Below, in pieces: positions 23,757 to 32,426 of a stretch of DNA of 37,821 nucleotides (the first letter of the stretch is position 1; each line of letters begins with the position of its first letter). The notes under the pieces are model-generated. The model had not been told where the DNA came from. It ran no database searches and saw only the letters and a list, made by a program, of their open reading frames with translations. The translations under genes were made by a program, and so were the position numbers. This DNA is from Paracoccaceae bacterium (GTDB lineage Bacteria > Pseudomonadota > Alphaproteobacteria > Rhodobacterales > Rhodobacteraceae). Where the stretch lies: NCBI GenBank assembly GCA_002709405.1, contig PAQV01000002.1:1-37821 (forward strand). Reading direction: 5' to 3'.

Positions 23757-24986
23757 ATGAGCTCGGATAATCGGCATAGCCTCGCTGCGCTGCAAAAGAA
23801 GTTCGACATGCACGAACAGGCAGCAGGCGACATGATCTGGCACTGGCGTCGCCGGGCCGAGGAGGCTGAGGCCGAATGCGCCTATCTGAAGGAGGCGCTG
23901 GAGGCTGCCGATGCCCTGAGCGCGCGCCACGGCAACGGTCTGGAGACCGCCGCCTACTATCGCGAGCGGATCAGGGAGCTTGAGGAAGAACGGGACCAGC
24001 TGCACCGGATAGCCACCGATCTGGGCACCACCTGCAACCGGCTCGAAGCCCGTCTGGCCGAGCTTGGCGAGGAAACGAAGGTCAACGGTACCGCGCAGGC
24101 GCGACCGGCATCACCGCCGCCGAAATCTTCCAAACAGCCAGTCGTGCATCTGAACGAATTGATCGGGCTCACTACCGTCAAACGCGAAGTGGAACAGCTC
24201 ATGGCCCTCGCCGAGGTTCGGGCCAAGCGTTCTGCTGCCGGGTTGCCCAACCCGGAGATGTCACTGCACCTGATTTTCACCGGCAATCCCGGCACGGGTA
24301 AGACGACCGTCGCCCGGATCGTGGCGCAGCGCTATCAGGGCCTCGGCCTCCTGCGCACCGCAAAGGTGACCGAGGCGAGCCGCAGCGACCTCGTGGGCGG
24401 TTATATCGGGCAGACGGCGATCAAGACCCGTGCGCTGGTCGAGAAGGCCTTGGACGGCGTTCTCTTCATCGACGAGGCCTATGCGCTGCACCGGTCCGAC
24501 AGCGGCACCGATTACGGCATGGAGGCTCAGGAAGAGCTGCTGAAGGCGCTGGAGGATCATCGCGGGCGGCTGATCGTGATCCTGGCAGGGTATGCCGAGC
24601 CCATGGCCGCGCTCTTGCGCGACGGCAATCCGGGGCTGCGCTCCCGGTTCAACACGATCATCGACTTCCCCGACTACACCGCCGATGAGCTGGTCGCGAT
24701 CTTCGAACAGTTCTGCGCCGGGCAGGGCTACCGGCTCACCGGCGGCGCGGAGCGCAAGCTGCGCCGGACCCTGACCCGCGTCTATCGGGGGCGCGGCAAA
24801 CAGTTCGGCAATGGCCGAACCGTGCGGAACCTGTTTGAGGCCTGCCTGAAGCGACAGGCGGTGCGTCTGACCTCTGGCAGCGAAGCTGCCAGCCTGTTCC
24901 GCCCGTTCACCGGCAAGATCGACCGCGCGGGATTGAGCACGCTCAGCGATGCTGACATCCCGAGCGAGACAGAGTTCAGGGAGTGA
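23757..24986 (+). CDS. CbbX/SpoVK-like AAA+ ATPase with coiled-coil N-terminus
   Basis: A 409-residue AAA+ protein of the CbbX / SpoVK / EccA clade. Residues 25-105 are Glu/Arg/Leu-rich and probably coiled coil. The ATPase has Walker A GNPGTGKTT (176-184), Walker B GVLFIDEAYAL (234-244) and a sensor-type arginine segment GLRSRFNTIIDFP (about 295-307). Clade members remodel protein complexes. The substrate here is unknown; plasmid position next to traG and the small gene at 25006 suggests a role in transfer or maintenance, but that is inference. Confidence 0.85.
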   Translation: MSSDNRHSLAALQKKFDMHEQAAGDMIWHWRRRAEEAEAECAYLKEALEAADALSARHGNGLETAAYYRERIRELEEERDQLHRIATDLGTTCNRLEARLAELGEETKVNGTAQARPASPPPKSSKQPVVHLNELIGLTTVKREVEQLMALAEVRAKRSAAGLPNPEMSLHLIFTGNPGTGKTTVARIVAQRYQGLGLLRTAKVTEASRSDLVGGYIGQTAIKTRALVEKALDGVLFIDEAYALHRSDSGTDYGMEAQEELLKALEDHRGRLIVILAGYAEPMAALLRDGNPGLRSRFNTIIDFPDYTADELVAIFEQFCAGQGYRLTGGAERKLRRTLTRVYRGRGKQFGNGRTVRNLFEACLKRQAVRLTSGSEAASLFRPFTGKIDRAGLSTLSDADIPSETEFRE

Positions 24987-25005
24987 TTTTGAGGATCGGA
25001 GCGAT

Positions 25006-25311
25006 ATGACACCAGACCAGTGGCAGACCGAGGAAGACAGGCTCTTGCAGCTTCGCGCCGAGATGGACCGGGCCTTCGGCGCATTTTCGGTCGAGATCGA
25101 TGCCGATAGCGACGATGGCAAGCGAACGGCCCGTCCCGAAGCCAGAGCGGCTTTCGATGCCTACCGCGCAGCGCTCTCTGCGCTGGCGGCTGCTGGCGGC
25201 AGGGATTGGGATGTCCGTCGCCGTCTGCTGGGGCTGGCCTGGCGTCGGAGAATTGCGGGACAGTCCGCGTTTGCCGGTGATCTCGCCCGTGCGGCTTTCG
25301 GCCGGGTCTGA
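25006..25311 (+). CDS. Small hypothetical protein after the AAA+ gene
   Basis: A 101-residue, largely helical protein (MTPDQWQTEEDRLLQLRAEM ...) with an Ala/Arg-rich C-terminal half. ATG 25006 has GGAG closely upstream, and it follows the AAA+ stop by 19 bp, so the two are probably co-transcribed. No recognised family; it may be a partner of the ATPase. Confidence 0.6.
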   Translation: MTPDQWQTEEDRLLQLRAEMDRAFGAFSVEIDADSDDGKRTARPEARAAFDAYRAALSALAAAGGRDWDVRRRLLGLAWRRRIAGQSAFAGDLARAAFGRV

Positions 25312-25314
25312 AAC

Positions 25315-26439
25315 CTACAGATCAAACCCCATGGCCTTGCCCAGGCGCTTGATTTCCACGAGCAGAAACAGAGCGTCGTCCTGGGTAATCGGTCGGGCGT
25401 GCATGGTGCAGATACGAACCGGGTAGAGGCGGCGGAAAGATTCCTCAACCGACGGTTTGTGCTGGAACATCTCGCCGAACACATCTCGCCAGTTATCCTT
25501 GCGGATGATGATGCCGACATAGTCGGTGAAATCCGCATAGGCGATCAGCGGCTGCTCGGCCTCGCCAGCGGCGAGGCCGCGATTTTTTTTGTCCTCCCAG
25601 GCCGTGCGCATCGGCTCGGGTACGCGGTGCCTGACCCAGTCCGCGCCTATTGCCAGGGTCATCGCCTCGTCAATGAAGATGCGCAGGCGGTACTCGAACC
25701 GCATCAGCCGATCATGGGCTTCGTTGGTGCGCATGAACCCGGCTTCGGTGTCGTCGGCTTCCTGCTCATGGTCGTCCGGTGCTTCGTAGAGACCGGCCGA
25801 TGTCAGCCCGTCCCGGAATGCAGGGACCGGGAAATCGGTCAGACCGGGGTCGAAGCCTCGGGCGATGTAGAATTCCGACCGGGTCGTCGGATCGAGCAGA
25901 GCAGGAGGATCGAGCGCCAGCGGTCCGCGCCAATCGCCGAGGTCGATCCGGAGCGCGGTCGTGACCTGATCGTCGAAGGTCGGAAGGGTTGCGATTGCAT
26001 GACCCATCCCATGCAGTTCGGTCAGGGCGGAAACCGAGGCAAGCTGGTTCTGAAGATCCAGCCAGGGCGACTTCATTTCTGCCATCGCCCGGCTGACGAC
26101 ATCTGCCTCCAGACGGTATCGGTCGAGCGCTTCGAGAATACCGGGCTGCACCAGATTGTTCCGGAGTGCTGCGATTGCCTCCAGTTCCGGCAACCGAAAC
26201 CGCTCGGCCATGGCGGCGGTCTGGGCCATCAGATCGGCGATGCCGTTTCGGCCGAGGGCTTCGTCGATCAGACGACTTGTGCGCGTGGCCTCATCGAGCA
26301 CGCCCCGATAAGGCTCTATGATCCGCGCCAGCCGTTCCTGCTCTGCGAAGACGCTTTGCAGGGGTTGAAGGTCTCGGACTGCGCGTTGCAGCGCCGTTTC
26401 CGGAAGGTGCAGGTTTTTGAAAGCGTCGTCGTCGTTCAT
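25315..26439 (-). CDS. Swt1-type HEPN domain protein (putative RNase)
   Basis: A 374-residue protein whose C-terminal part (about 245-374) resembles the Swt1-HEPN family: FIDEAMTLAIGADWVRHRVP, LIAYADFTDYVGIIIRKDNW and YPVRICTMHARPIT. The last carries the HEPN R-x4-H signature (R342, H347), the usual ribonuclease centre. The first 240 residues are helical and unassigned. HEPN proteins act as toxins or defence effectors. The gene diverges from the HD hydrolase at 26501 across only 61 bp, so both may share control. ATG 26439 is preferred over TTG 26463. It may be a defence effector, but no partner antitoxin is established. Confidence 0.75.
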   Translation of the reverse strand: MNDDDAFKNLHLPETALQRAVRDLQPLQSVFAEQERLARIIEPYRGVLDEATRTSRLIDEALGRNGIADLMAQTAAMAERFRLPELEAIAALRNNLVQPGILEALDRYRLEADVVSRAMAEMKSPWLDLQNQLASVSALTELHGMGHAIATLPTFDDQVTTALRIDLGDWRGPLALDPPALLDPTTRSEFYIARGFDPGLTDFPVPAFRDGLTSAGLYEAPDDHEQEADDTEAGFMRTNEAHDRLMRFEYRLRIFIDEAMTLAIGADWVRHRVPEPMRTAWEDKKNRGLAAGEAEQPLIAYADFTDYVGIIIRKDNWRDVFGEMFQHKPSVEESFRRLYPVRICTMHARPITQDDALFLLVEIKRLGKAMGFDL

Positions 26440-26500
26440 TCCGGTCGGCAGCTCATGGTACAATCTGCTGCGACGATAGGAGAATTTTCAGAGCGTTTCG

Positions 26501-27391
26501 ATGTCGATTCCGTTTTTACATACCGATCCGACCAACCGGCCTTTTCACCCGTCGCTGGAAGAGACGGCTGCGCAGGCCGGTCACTGGCATGCCGGTCAGG
26601 TGGACAAGGCGGGGGAGCCCTATATCCGGCATCTGATGCGGGTCAGTGCCAACTTGCGTCGGCTGTTCCGTGATGCCTCGATGGCCGAGTGTCATGCAGC
26701 GTGGCTGCATGACGTACTCGAAGATACCCACATCACTGCCGACGATCTGCTCAACCACGGCTATGCGCCGGAGGTCGTCGAGATCGTCAAGGCCGTTACC
26801 AGGGACGATGACGATCCACGCAGCTATGCCGAACGGATCGAGGCACTGGCCACCAGCGGCAATACCGCCGCTGTTCGGGTAAAGATCGCCGACCTGACCG
26901 ACAATGCCGACCCGAGGCGTCTGGAAGCCCTTCCGGATGCGCAGGCGGTGTCTTTGGGAGATCGGTATGGGAAGGCCCTCAGAAGGCTTCAGAGAGCCCT
27001 TGAGGGCCGTCCAGCCGCGCTAGATGAGAACGACCCAGGCGAACCGTACCTCGTTCCTGTGACGCTTGCCGTGGAACCGGTCGATTACTGGACCCTTGGC
27101 GAGGCCGCCCGACTGGCAGAACGGACGGTCGAAAACTTCATTCTGGAGGAAGCCACATCGCTGGCCCATCAGATCGTGCTCCGGGGATCGGTCCGACACG
27201 TATCGCTTGCCCGCGACCGGCAGGAACGCAATGCCGAACTCAATGACGTTGTCCGGCAAGCGGGGTCTGACGATCATGCGATTGCCGACTGGGCCGCGTC
27301 ACAAGTTGCCCGCTCCCTGGATCGGGCCGACGATGCCGACCGGCCGGGTCCAACCACTGGCCCGACCATTGGGCAAAGACCGAAGCGATAG
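26501..27391 (+). CDS. RelA/SpoT-type HD hydrolase (putative alarmone hydrolase)
   Basis: A 296-residue protein whose first 150 residues match the SpoT/MESH1 HD hydrolase. The metal ligands line up as H44 (YIRHLMRV), H70-D71 (WLHDVLEDT) and D131 (VKIADLTDNADPRR). The family removes pyrophosphate from (p)ppGpp or related nucleotides. No synthetase domain is present. The C-terminal half (about 180-296) is unassigned and ends in a disordered tail. On mobile elements, such stand-alone hydrolases can be antitoxins to alarmone-synthetase toxins, but no such toxin is encoded here. An alternative is a nucleotide-signal quencher linked to the divergent HEPN gene. Confidence 0.8.
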   Translation: MSIPFLHTDPTNRPFHPSLEETAAQAGHWHAGQVDKAGEPYIRHLMRVSANLRRLFRDASMAECHAAWLHDVLEDTHITADDLLNHGYAPEVVEIVKAVTRDDDDPRSYAERIEALATSGNTAAVRVKIADLTDNADPRRLEALPDAQAVSLGDRYGKALRRLQRALEGRPAALDENDPGEPYLVPVTLAVEPVDYWTLGEAARLAERTVENFILEEATSLAHQIVLRGSVRHVSLARDRQERNAELNDVVRQAGSDDHAIADWAASQVARSLDRADDADRPGPTTGPTIGQRPKR

Positions 27392-27397
27392 CAACTG

Positions 27398-27580
27398 CTA
27401 GCCGCGAATGCCGAGGGTGCCTGTGGCCCGGTGCATCGCCACCGGTTGAGAGCTGGCGGCTAAAGCGACCCCGACATCGTGGATGGTGGCGAAGCTCTCT
27501 GCGGCTCGTTCCTTGAAGAGGATCAGCCCGCCGATGAGCGTGCCGATGATGAGTGCGTCGATCATGAATCTGGTTACCAT
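27398..27580 (-). CDS. Small single-span membrane protein
   Basis: A 60-residue protein, MVTRFMIDALIIGTLIGG..., with one hydrophobic segment (about 6-22) and a short soluble tail. ATG 27580 has GGAAG just upstream. Small membrane proteins of this kind are common in mobilisation regions, but I cannot assign a role. It is convergent with the HD gene, with 6 bp between their ends. Confidence 0.6.
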   Translation of the reverse strand: MVTRFMIDALIIGTLIGGLILFKERAAESFATIHDVGVALAASSQPVAMHRATGTLGIRG

Positions 27581-28142
27581 CTTCCTGCCCTCCCGTTCCC
27601 GATAGGCCGCGTCGGGGCGATGCACCCGGCGGCAATGCGGTGGAGCCAACCGGCGTTTCAAAGTCGGAAGGCAGCCCACCGAAGGGCGGAGGCTCCGGCA
27701 TGTGTCATGGCTGGAAACCGCTCTGGCAGGTGGCGGCCGACGACGTCGCCGGTAGCGGGTTTGTCACCGCTGCTGCCGGGTATGTCCCGTAGCGGTCCGT
27801 TGCGCGGATGGGCTGAGGATTGAGGTCAGCTATTTTTTCGAACGAACGGATGCATGCTTTCGTCTGTTGGGGGTACCGTCACAATGGGGAGTGTGCGCCC
27901 TGCCATAATGCGCCCCGCGAGTCCCCGGAAAACACAACCAAAGCTCGCGGCTCCCCACCTCCTTTTTTGCCGAAAGGCCCGCTCTCAGGAACAGCCTGCC
28001 AGCCGTCCATCGATCAGGCCTCACGAAGGGCGTCGGCCCCTCGTGGCTCCCGACCGGGATTAGCCATCCCGGACCCGGCGAAGGGTGGAGCAAGCGTTGA
28101 GGGCTGGTTGAAACTCCGGCCGTCTCAGAGTAAATATTGTCT
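27581..28142. other. Gene-free stretch before oriT
   Basis: About 560 bp without a credible gene. It holds a hairpin CCGGGAT (28054-28060) / ATCCCGG (28066-28072) and a looser one around CACGAAGGGC and CCCCTCGTG (about 28022-28045). These may be relaxosome-binding or terminator structures belonging to the transfer origin. Confidence 0.4.
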
Positions 28143-28173
28143 AGTGCGCACTTATGGGTTTATAGGCAAACCC
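28143..28173 (-). other. oriT: Origin of transfer with IncQ/MOBQ-like nic site
   Basis: Read on the minus strand: the inverted repeat GGGTTT-GCCTAT-AAACCC (28173-28156), immediately followed by ATAAGTGCGCAC. RSF1010-type origins have the same plan, an inverted repeat abutting TAA(A/G)TGCGCCCT with nicking in the TGCGC region. A MobA/MobL relaxase is encoded 400 bp away. The exact nick would be near 28146-28148, by analogy. Confidence 0.75.
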
Positions 28174-28572
28174 GCGCGCACCCGGCCCCGAAATCGGGAC
28201 CGGGCAGGAGGCCTCCGAGCCCCTGCACCCTGGTTCGGCAACCCCCTTCGGGGTTCCAAAACCTCCCCGCGTCGGCAAGAGGCTCTGCCCCTTCCGACAC
28301 CATCCCCGGCAGGGTTGCGCACCCTGCATCGCGCCAAGGGAACCGTCCCTTGGAACCGGCCAGGGAGGGGCTTCCGCGCCGCCCCCTGGACCCCCACGGC
28401 CAGCGCCATGCCGCGCTGGACCAGCACCAAAGGAGCCTTGCCCCTTTGGAAGCCCGCGCCGGTTTTCGTACCGGCAGACGACCGGAGACCAGTTGCGCCA
28501 GACACGTCTCCGGACCTCTCGATCTGGCGCTGGCATACGATGGTATGCTGTTATCCGGAGGCAGAAGCGGTC
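28174..28572 (+). other. GC-rich structured leader of the relaxase gene
   Basis: This 400-bp stretch is in frame with the relaxase but reads as low-complexity Pro/Arg/Gly-rich peptide, so I treat it as untranslated. It contains stable hairpins AACCCC-CTTC-GGGGTT (28240-28255) and CCAAGGG (28334-28340) / CCCTTGG (28347-28353). The relaxase ribosome site CGGAGG lies at its end. Confidence 0.45.
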
Positions 28573-29868
28573 GTGGCGATCTACTCGCTCAACCACAAAT
28601 CCATCGGCCGGGCGACCCACGCGCCCGGTACCGCTTCCGCGCATATCGAGTACATCACCCGCCCGCGCGCCGCCTCCGAGATCATCGCCGAGCATATGCC
28701 GTCCGAAACCGGCCCGGCCATGCGCTGGATGGACGAGCAGGAAACCAGCTCGCGGAAAAACGCCCGCGTCATCGACAAGGTGATCGTCGCGCTACCGCGC
28801 GAGCTCGATGCCATCCAGCGCGCCGAGCTGGTGGAGGCTTTTGCCTCCGAGGTTACGCAGCGGCGTGTGCCCTGGGTTGCTGCGATCCATGATCTCGGCA
28901 AGGACGCCCAGAATCCACACGCGCACTTCGCCTTCCGCGACCGGGACGTCGAAACCGGCAAGCGCGTGCTCCGACTGTCCGACAGCGAGCGGGATCGGAA
29001 GAAAGCCGGACTCGAGCCCAACGGTACCGAGTGGCTTCGGATGACCTGGGAGCGATGTGCCAACGACGCACTGGAACGGGCCGGACGGCCGGAACGCATC
29101 GACCGTCGTTCACTCGAAGCCCAGGGTATCGACCGGGAGCCCGGCATCCATGTCGGTCCCAAGGCCCGCCAGCTCGCCCGCGAAGACAAGGTGCCGCCTT
29201 CCAGGGTTGCCAACGACAACAATGGTCGGGAAATCCGCTGGCCCGAGATCGACGGCGGCAAGAGCCGCGTCGATCACAACCGGTCGATCAAGGCGCGTAA
29301 CCGGGTACGCAGCGCGCAGAATCAGGAGTTCCGTCAGGCCGTCGGCAAGGCCTGGCAGGAGATGCTGGCCGAGCAAAAGCAGAACGAGCGGGAAGCGCTG
29401 CGCCGCGAAACCGAGGCCGAGCAGCGCGAACGCCGGTTGCTGGAAAAGCGGCAGGCACGCCGGACCAAGAAGGAAGCTGCCGCCGATGAGAGGAAGCGGC
29501 CCAAGGGTATCGTCGGCTTCGTGTTCAAGCTGATCGGCAAGGCTGCGAAGATCGAGCAGCAGATCGAGCGCGCCCAGGTTCGCCGCGCCGAACGCGACGA
29601 GGCCGAATGGCAGCAGCTTGAGACCCGGCAGGCCGAGCAGCGTGCCTATGCCGCCCAGTCCCGCACCTTTTTCAACGATCTCGACAAGCGGCACTTCCGG
29701 GTTGAGGCCCGAAAGCTGCATCAGGAGATCACTAATACCAGGACCAACCTGACCGCACGGGACAGCCAGAGCTCTCGCAGCGGCAAGCCTCGCCGCTACA
29801 GGGACGACGATGACGGTCGCGAACGCGGCGGGGACGATTTTGCCAGTGGAAAGAGACTGGGGCCATGA
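28573..29868 (+). CDS. mobA: MobA/MobL-type relaxase
   Basis: A 431-residue relaxase of the MOBQ type, which nicks oriT and leads the strand into the recipient. From GTG 28573 the protein begins MAIYSLNHKSIGR, the standard family N-terminus. The metal-binding histidines are H106 and the HAH pair H116/H118 in AAIHDLGKDAQNPHAHFAF. Candidate catalytic tyrosines are Y4 and Y27. The C-terminal half (about 240-400) is a long Glu/Arg/Gln-rich coiled coil without primase or helicase motifs. Reading back to 27820 is open, but that extension lacks relaxase sequence. Its stop is 46 bp before the defence ATPase start. Confidence 0.92.
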   Translation: MAIYSLNHKSIGRATHAPGTASAHIEYITRPRAASEIIAEHMPSETGPAMRWMDEQETSSRKNARVIDKVIVALPRELDAIQRAELVEAFASEVTQRRVPWVAAIHDLGKDAQNPHAHFAFRDRDVETGKRVLRLSDSERDRKKAGLEPNGTEWLRMTWERCANDALERAGRPERIDRRSLEAQGIDREPGIHVGPKARQLAREDKVPPSRVANDNNGREIRWPEIDGGKSRVDHNRSIKARNRVRSAQNQEFRQAVGKAWQEMLAEQKQNEREALRRETEAEQRERRLLEKRQARRTKKEAAADERKRPKGIVGFVFKLIGKAAKIEQQIERAQVRRAERDEAEWQQLETRQAEQRAYAAQSRTFFNDLDKRHFRVEARKLHQEITNTRTNLTARDSQSSRSGKPRRYRDDDDGRERGGDDFASGKRLGP

Positions 29869-29914
29869 GATTTTCACTATTTGTTCTGCATGACCTGACG
29901 GCTATGCTCACGTC

Positions 29915-32314
29915 ATGAATGCATTGGATCTCGATAGCGTTGCCGAGTCGACTGAAGCCAAGGCCCTCGGGGCAATCCTGGCATGGTCAAATGAATGCCC
30001 CGACTGGCTGCGTGATGCGCTGCGGCGGCTGTGCAGCAAGGACAAGCTCGACGCGAGCGATCTCGCGGAACTTCTGTCGATCTGCAAGGGCGAAGCCACT
30101 GGCGCGCCGCTCACAGCCGACCATATCCGCGACCCGGCGGCGACTGGCGTGGAAGTGGCGCTGGCCAAACTGCATAACCTGAAGCATGTGAATGCGTTGC
30201 AGTCCGGTGAAACACTTACATTCCAGAAATCCGGGCTGACGGTCATCTATGGTGACAATGGGGCCGGAAAATCTGGGTATGCGCGCGTGTTGAAGCAGGC
30301 CTGTCGCGCTCGTTTGCCCAAGGGAGATGTCATCCTCCCGAACATCTACGCAGCCGAAACTGGTACGCCGCAGGCCGACATTCTGTTCCGGGTAGGCGGA
30401 CAGAACAGGTCGCTGGCCTGGCAGCAAGGCTTGCCTGCCGATGCAGCTCTGACGGCTATCAGTGTGTTTGATAGCCGGACCGCAACCGTTCATGTCGATG
30501 CGACCAACGAGCTGGCCTACACGCCTACACCGCTCAAGATCATGGCCGCTCTGGCCGATGCCTGCCAGTCGCTGAAATCGACGCTGACGACGGAAATCAA
30601 GACGCTTCAGAACCAGACACCCGCTGTTCTGAAGGACCCTAAATGCGGATCAGAGACCGCCGTCGGGAAACTTCTCGCCAAGCTCTCGGCCAAGACCACC
30701 GCAGAGAAGGTTGAAGGCCTTGCCGGATTGTCCGAGGATCAGGATGCGCGGCTGAAGTTGCTTGACGCAGACCTTGCCAGCGATCCGGCGCGCGCGGCCC
30801 GCCAGCTCCAGACACTTAAATCTCAGGTCGAGAAGGCTACCCGGCGACTTTCCGGCATTGCAAACGCCATCACAGCAGAGCACAGCGATACGCTACGCGC
30901 TCGCAGGAGTAGCTATGAAACGGCACGAACCGCTGCCGCGTTGGCCTCGGCCGACTTGTTCTCCGGCGAACCATTGCCTGATGTTGGTTCCGACGTCTGG
31001 CGCAACCTGTGGGACGCTGCCCGCAAATACTCTGAGGTGTCCGCCTATCCCGAACGCGTCTTCCCGGTTACCGGCGACGATGCCAGATGTGTGCTCTGTC
31101 AACAGGAGCTGACCCCTGAAGCCTCGGACCGGCTTGGGCGCTTCGAGGCCTTTGTGCTCGACGAAAGCAAGAAGAGCGAGGACGCTGCTCGGCAGGCCTA
31201 TCAAGCCGCCAGGTCGGCTATTGCCGACCAGTTTCTTTCCGTGAATGAGCTGGGTGACCTGGTCGCCGTCATCCGTGACGATCTCGACGATGCTGTTCTG
31301 GCGGCAACCGTGCGGCGCGTTGGCCTGATGGCAGCTTGGCGGCTTCGTGCCGTGCTCCGCTCGCTGGACACCGACAAGAATCCTGAGCTGCCGCCAGTAG
31401 CCGCAATCCCGGTCGCTGAGCTGGATGCCCATGTGAGCGACCTTTCCAGACGCGCTACGGCGTTGCTCGCCGAAAAAGACGCACCGGAACGGAAAGCACT
31501 GATCGATGAGCGAGACGAACTTGCCGCCCGGCAGTGGCTTGGCGGGGTCAAGGATGACGTATTGGCCCAGATCGACCGCCTCATCGAGATCGACGGGTTG
31601 AACAAGGCCCAGAAAGCGACGGCAACGAACCGGATCACCTCGCTCAGCACTGATCTGGCCAAAACATTGGTAACTAATCGACTCCGCGCGCGCTTTGCCC
31701 AGGAGGTCGATAAGCTGGGCGTCGCTGGTCTCGCGATTGAGCTACAGCAGGCCCGGAGCTCTGCTGGCATACCGTTCTTTCATGTCCGACTGATAAGCCA
31801 GCCGGGGGAGCCAGTCGGAAAGGTTCTGAGCGAAGGCGAACATCGTTGTGTCGCGCTTGCCGCTTTTCTCTCCGAGCTTGCCACGGTCGATACCTCATCG
31901 GCCATCGTGTTCGATGATCCGGTTTCCTCGCTCGACCATATTCATCGGGACAAGGTGGCTGAACGGCTGGCAACTGAAAGCCTTAAGCGTCAGGTAGTGA
32001 TATTCACCCACGACATCGCTTTCCTTGTGCTGCTGGAGGACGCGTGTCGGCAAACCCGTGACCGCGCAGCTATCCCTCTCGGCTATCGTGTCGTTAGCCG
32101 TGGTGCAGACGCGGCTGGCTTCTGCAATTCTGAACCGCCTGCCAATGTTCTGCCGGTTGAGAAAGTCGTGCCGCAGATGCGCGCTCATCTGGCGAATGTG
32201 AAGATCCACCACACACGCGGCGATCAGGCGAACTGGCGTCGCGAAGTTGGCTCATTTGAGAAAGAGCTTCGGGAGGCTTGGGAACGGGCCGTCGAGGATA
32301 TCGTCTCGCCAGTC
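29915..32314 (+). pseudogene. AAA_13-type ATPase, interrupted by IS21 (first 800 codons)
   Basis: The first 800 of an original 883 codons of an ABC/SMC-like ATPase of the AAA_13 group (relatives include the PrrC and RloC anticodon nucleases). Walker A is GDNGAGKS (113-120). A long helical middle carries CVLC (392-395), a possible Rad50/RloC-style zinc hook. Next come signature LSEGEHR (638-644), Walker B IVFDDP (664-669) and the switch H699 in FTHD. Such ATPases often travel with restriction systems, and this one is convergent with one. The IS adds about 12 foreign residues (CEPACKIDPVAG) before a stop at 32353 and removes the last 83. All ATPase motifs survive, so partial activity is possible, but the gene is probably disabled. 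Confidence 0.88.
32308..32314. repeat. 7-bp target-site duplication GCCAGTC (left copy)
   Basis: Identical to 34783-34789 on the other side of the IS. Together they mark a single clean insertion. Confidence 0.9.
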
Positions 32315-32426
32315 TGTGAACCGGCATGCAAAATTGACCCCGTAGCGGGGTGATCGGCGTCCAAAAATGACCCCCTTACACTGATGTGGATGATGCCCCC
32401 GAGGTCATCGGGGAGCACAGTGTGGG

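Noticed and set aside
27820-28572. N-terminal extension of the relaxase
   Set aside because: The open frame continues upstream, but its translation is Pro/Arg/Gly-rich without relaxase sequence and would read through oriT. The family N-terminus begins at GTG 28573.
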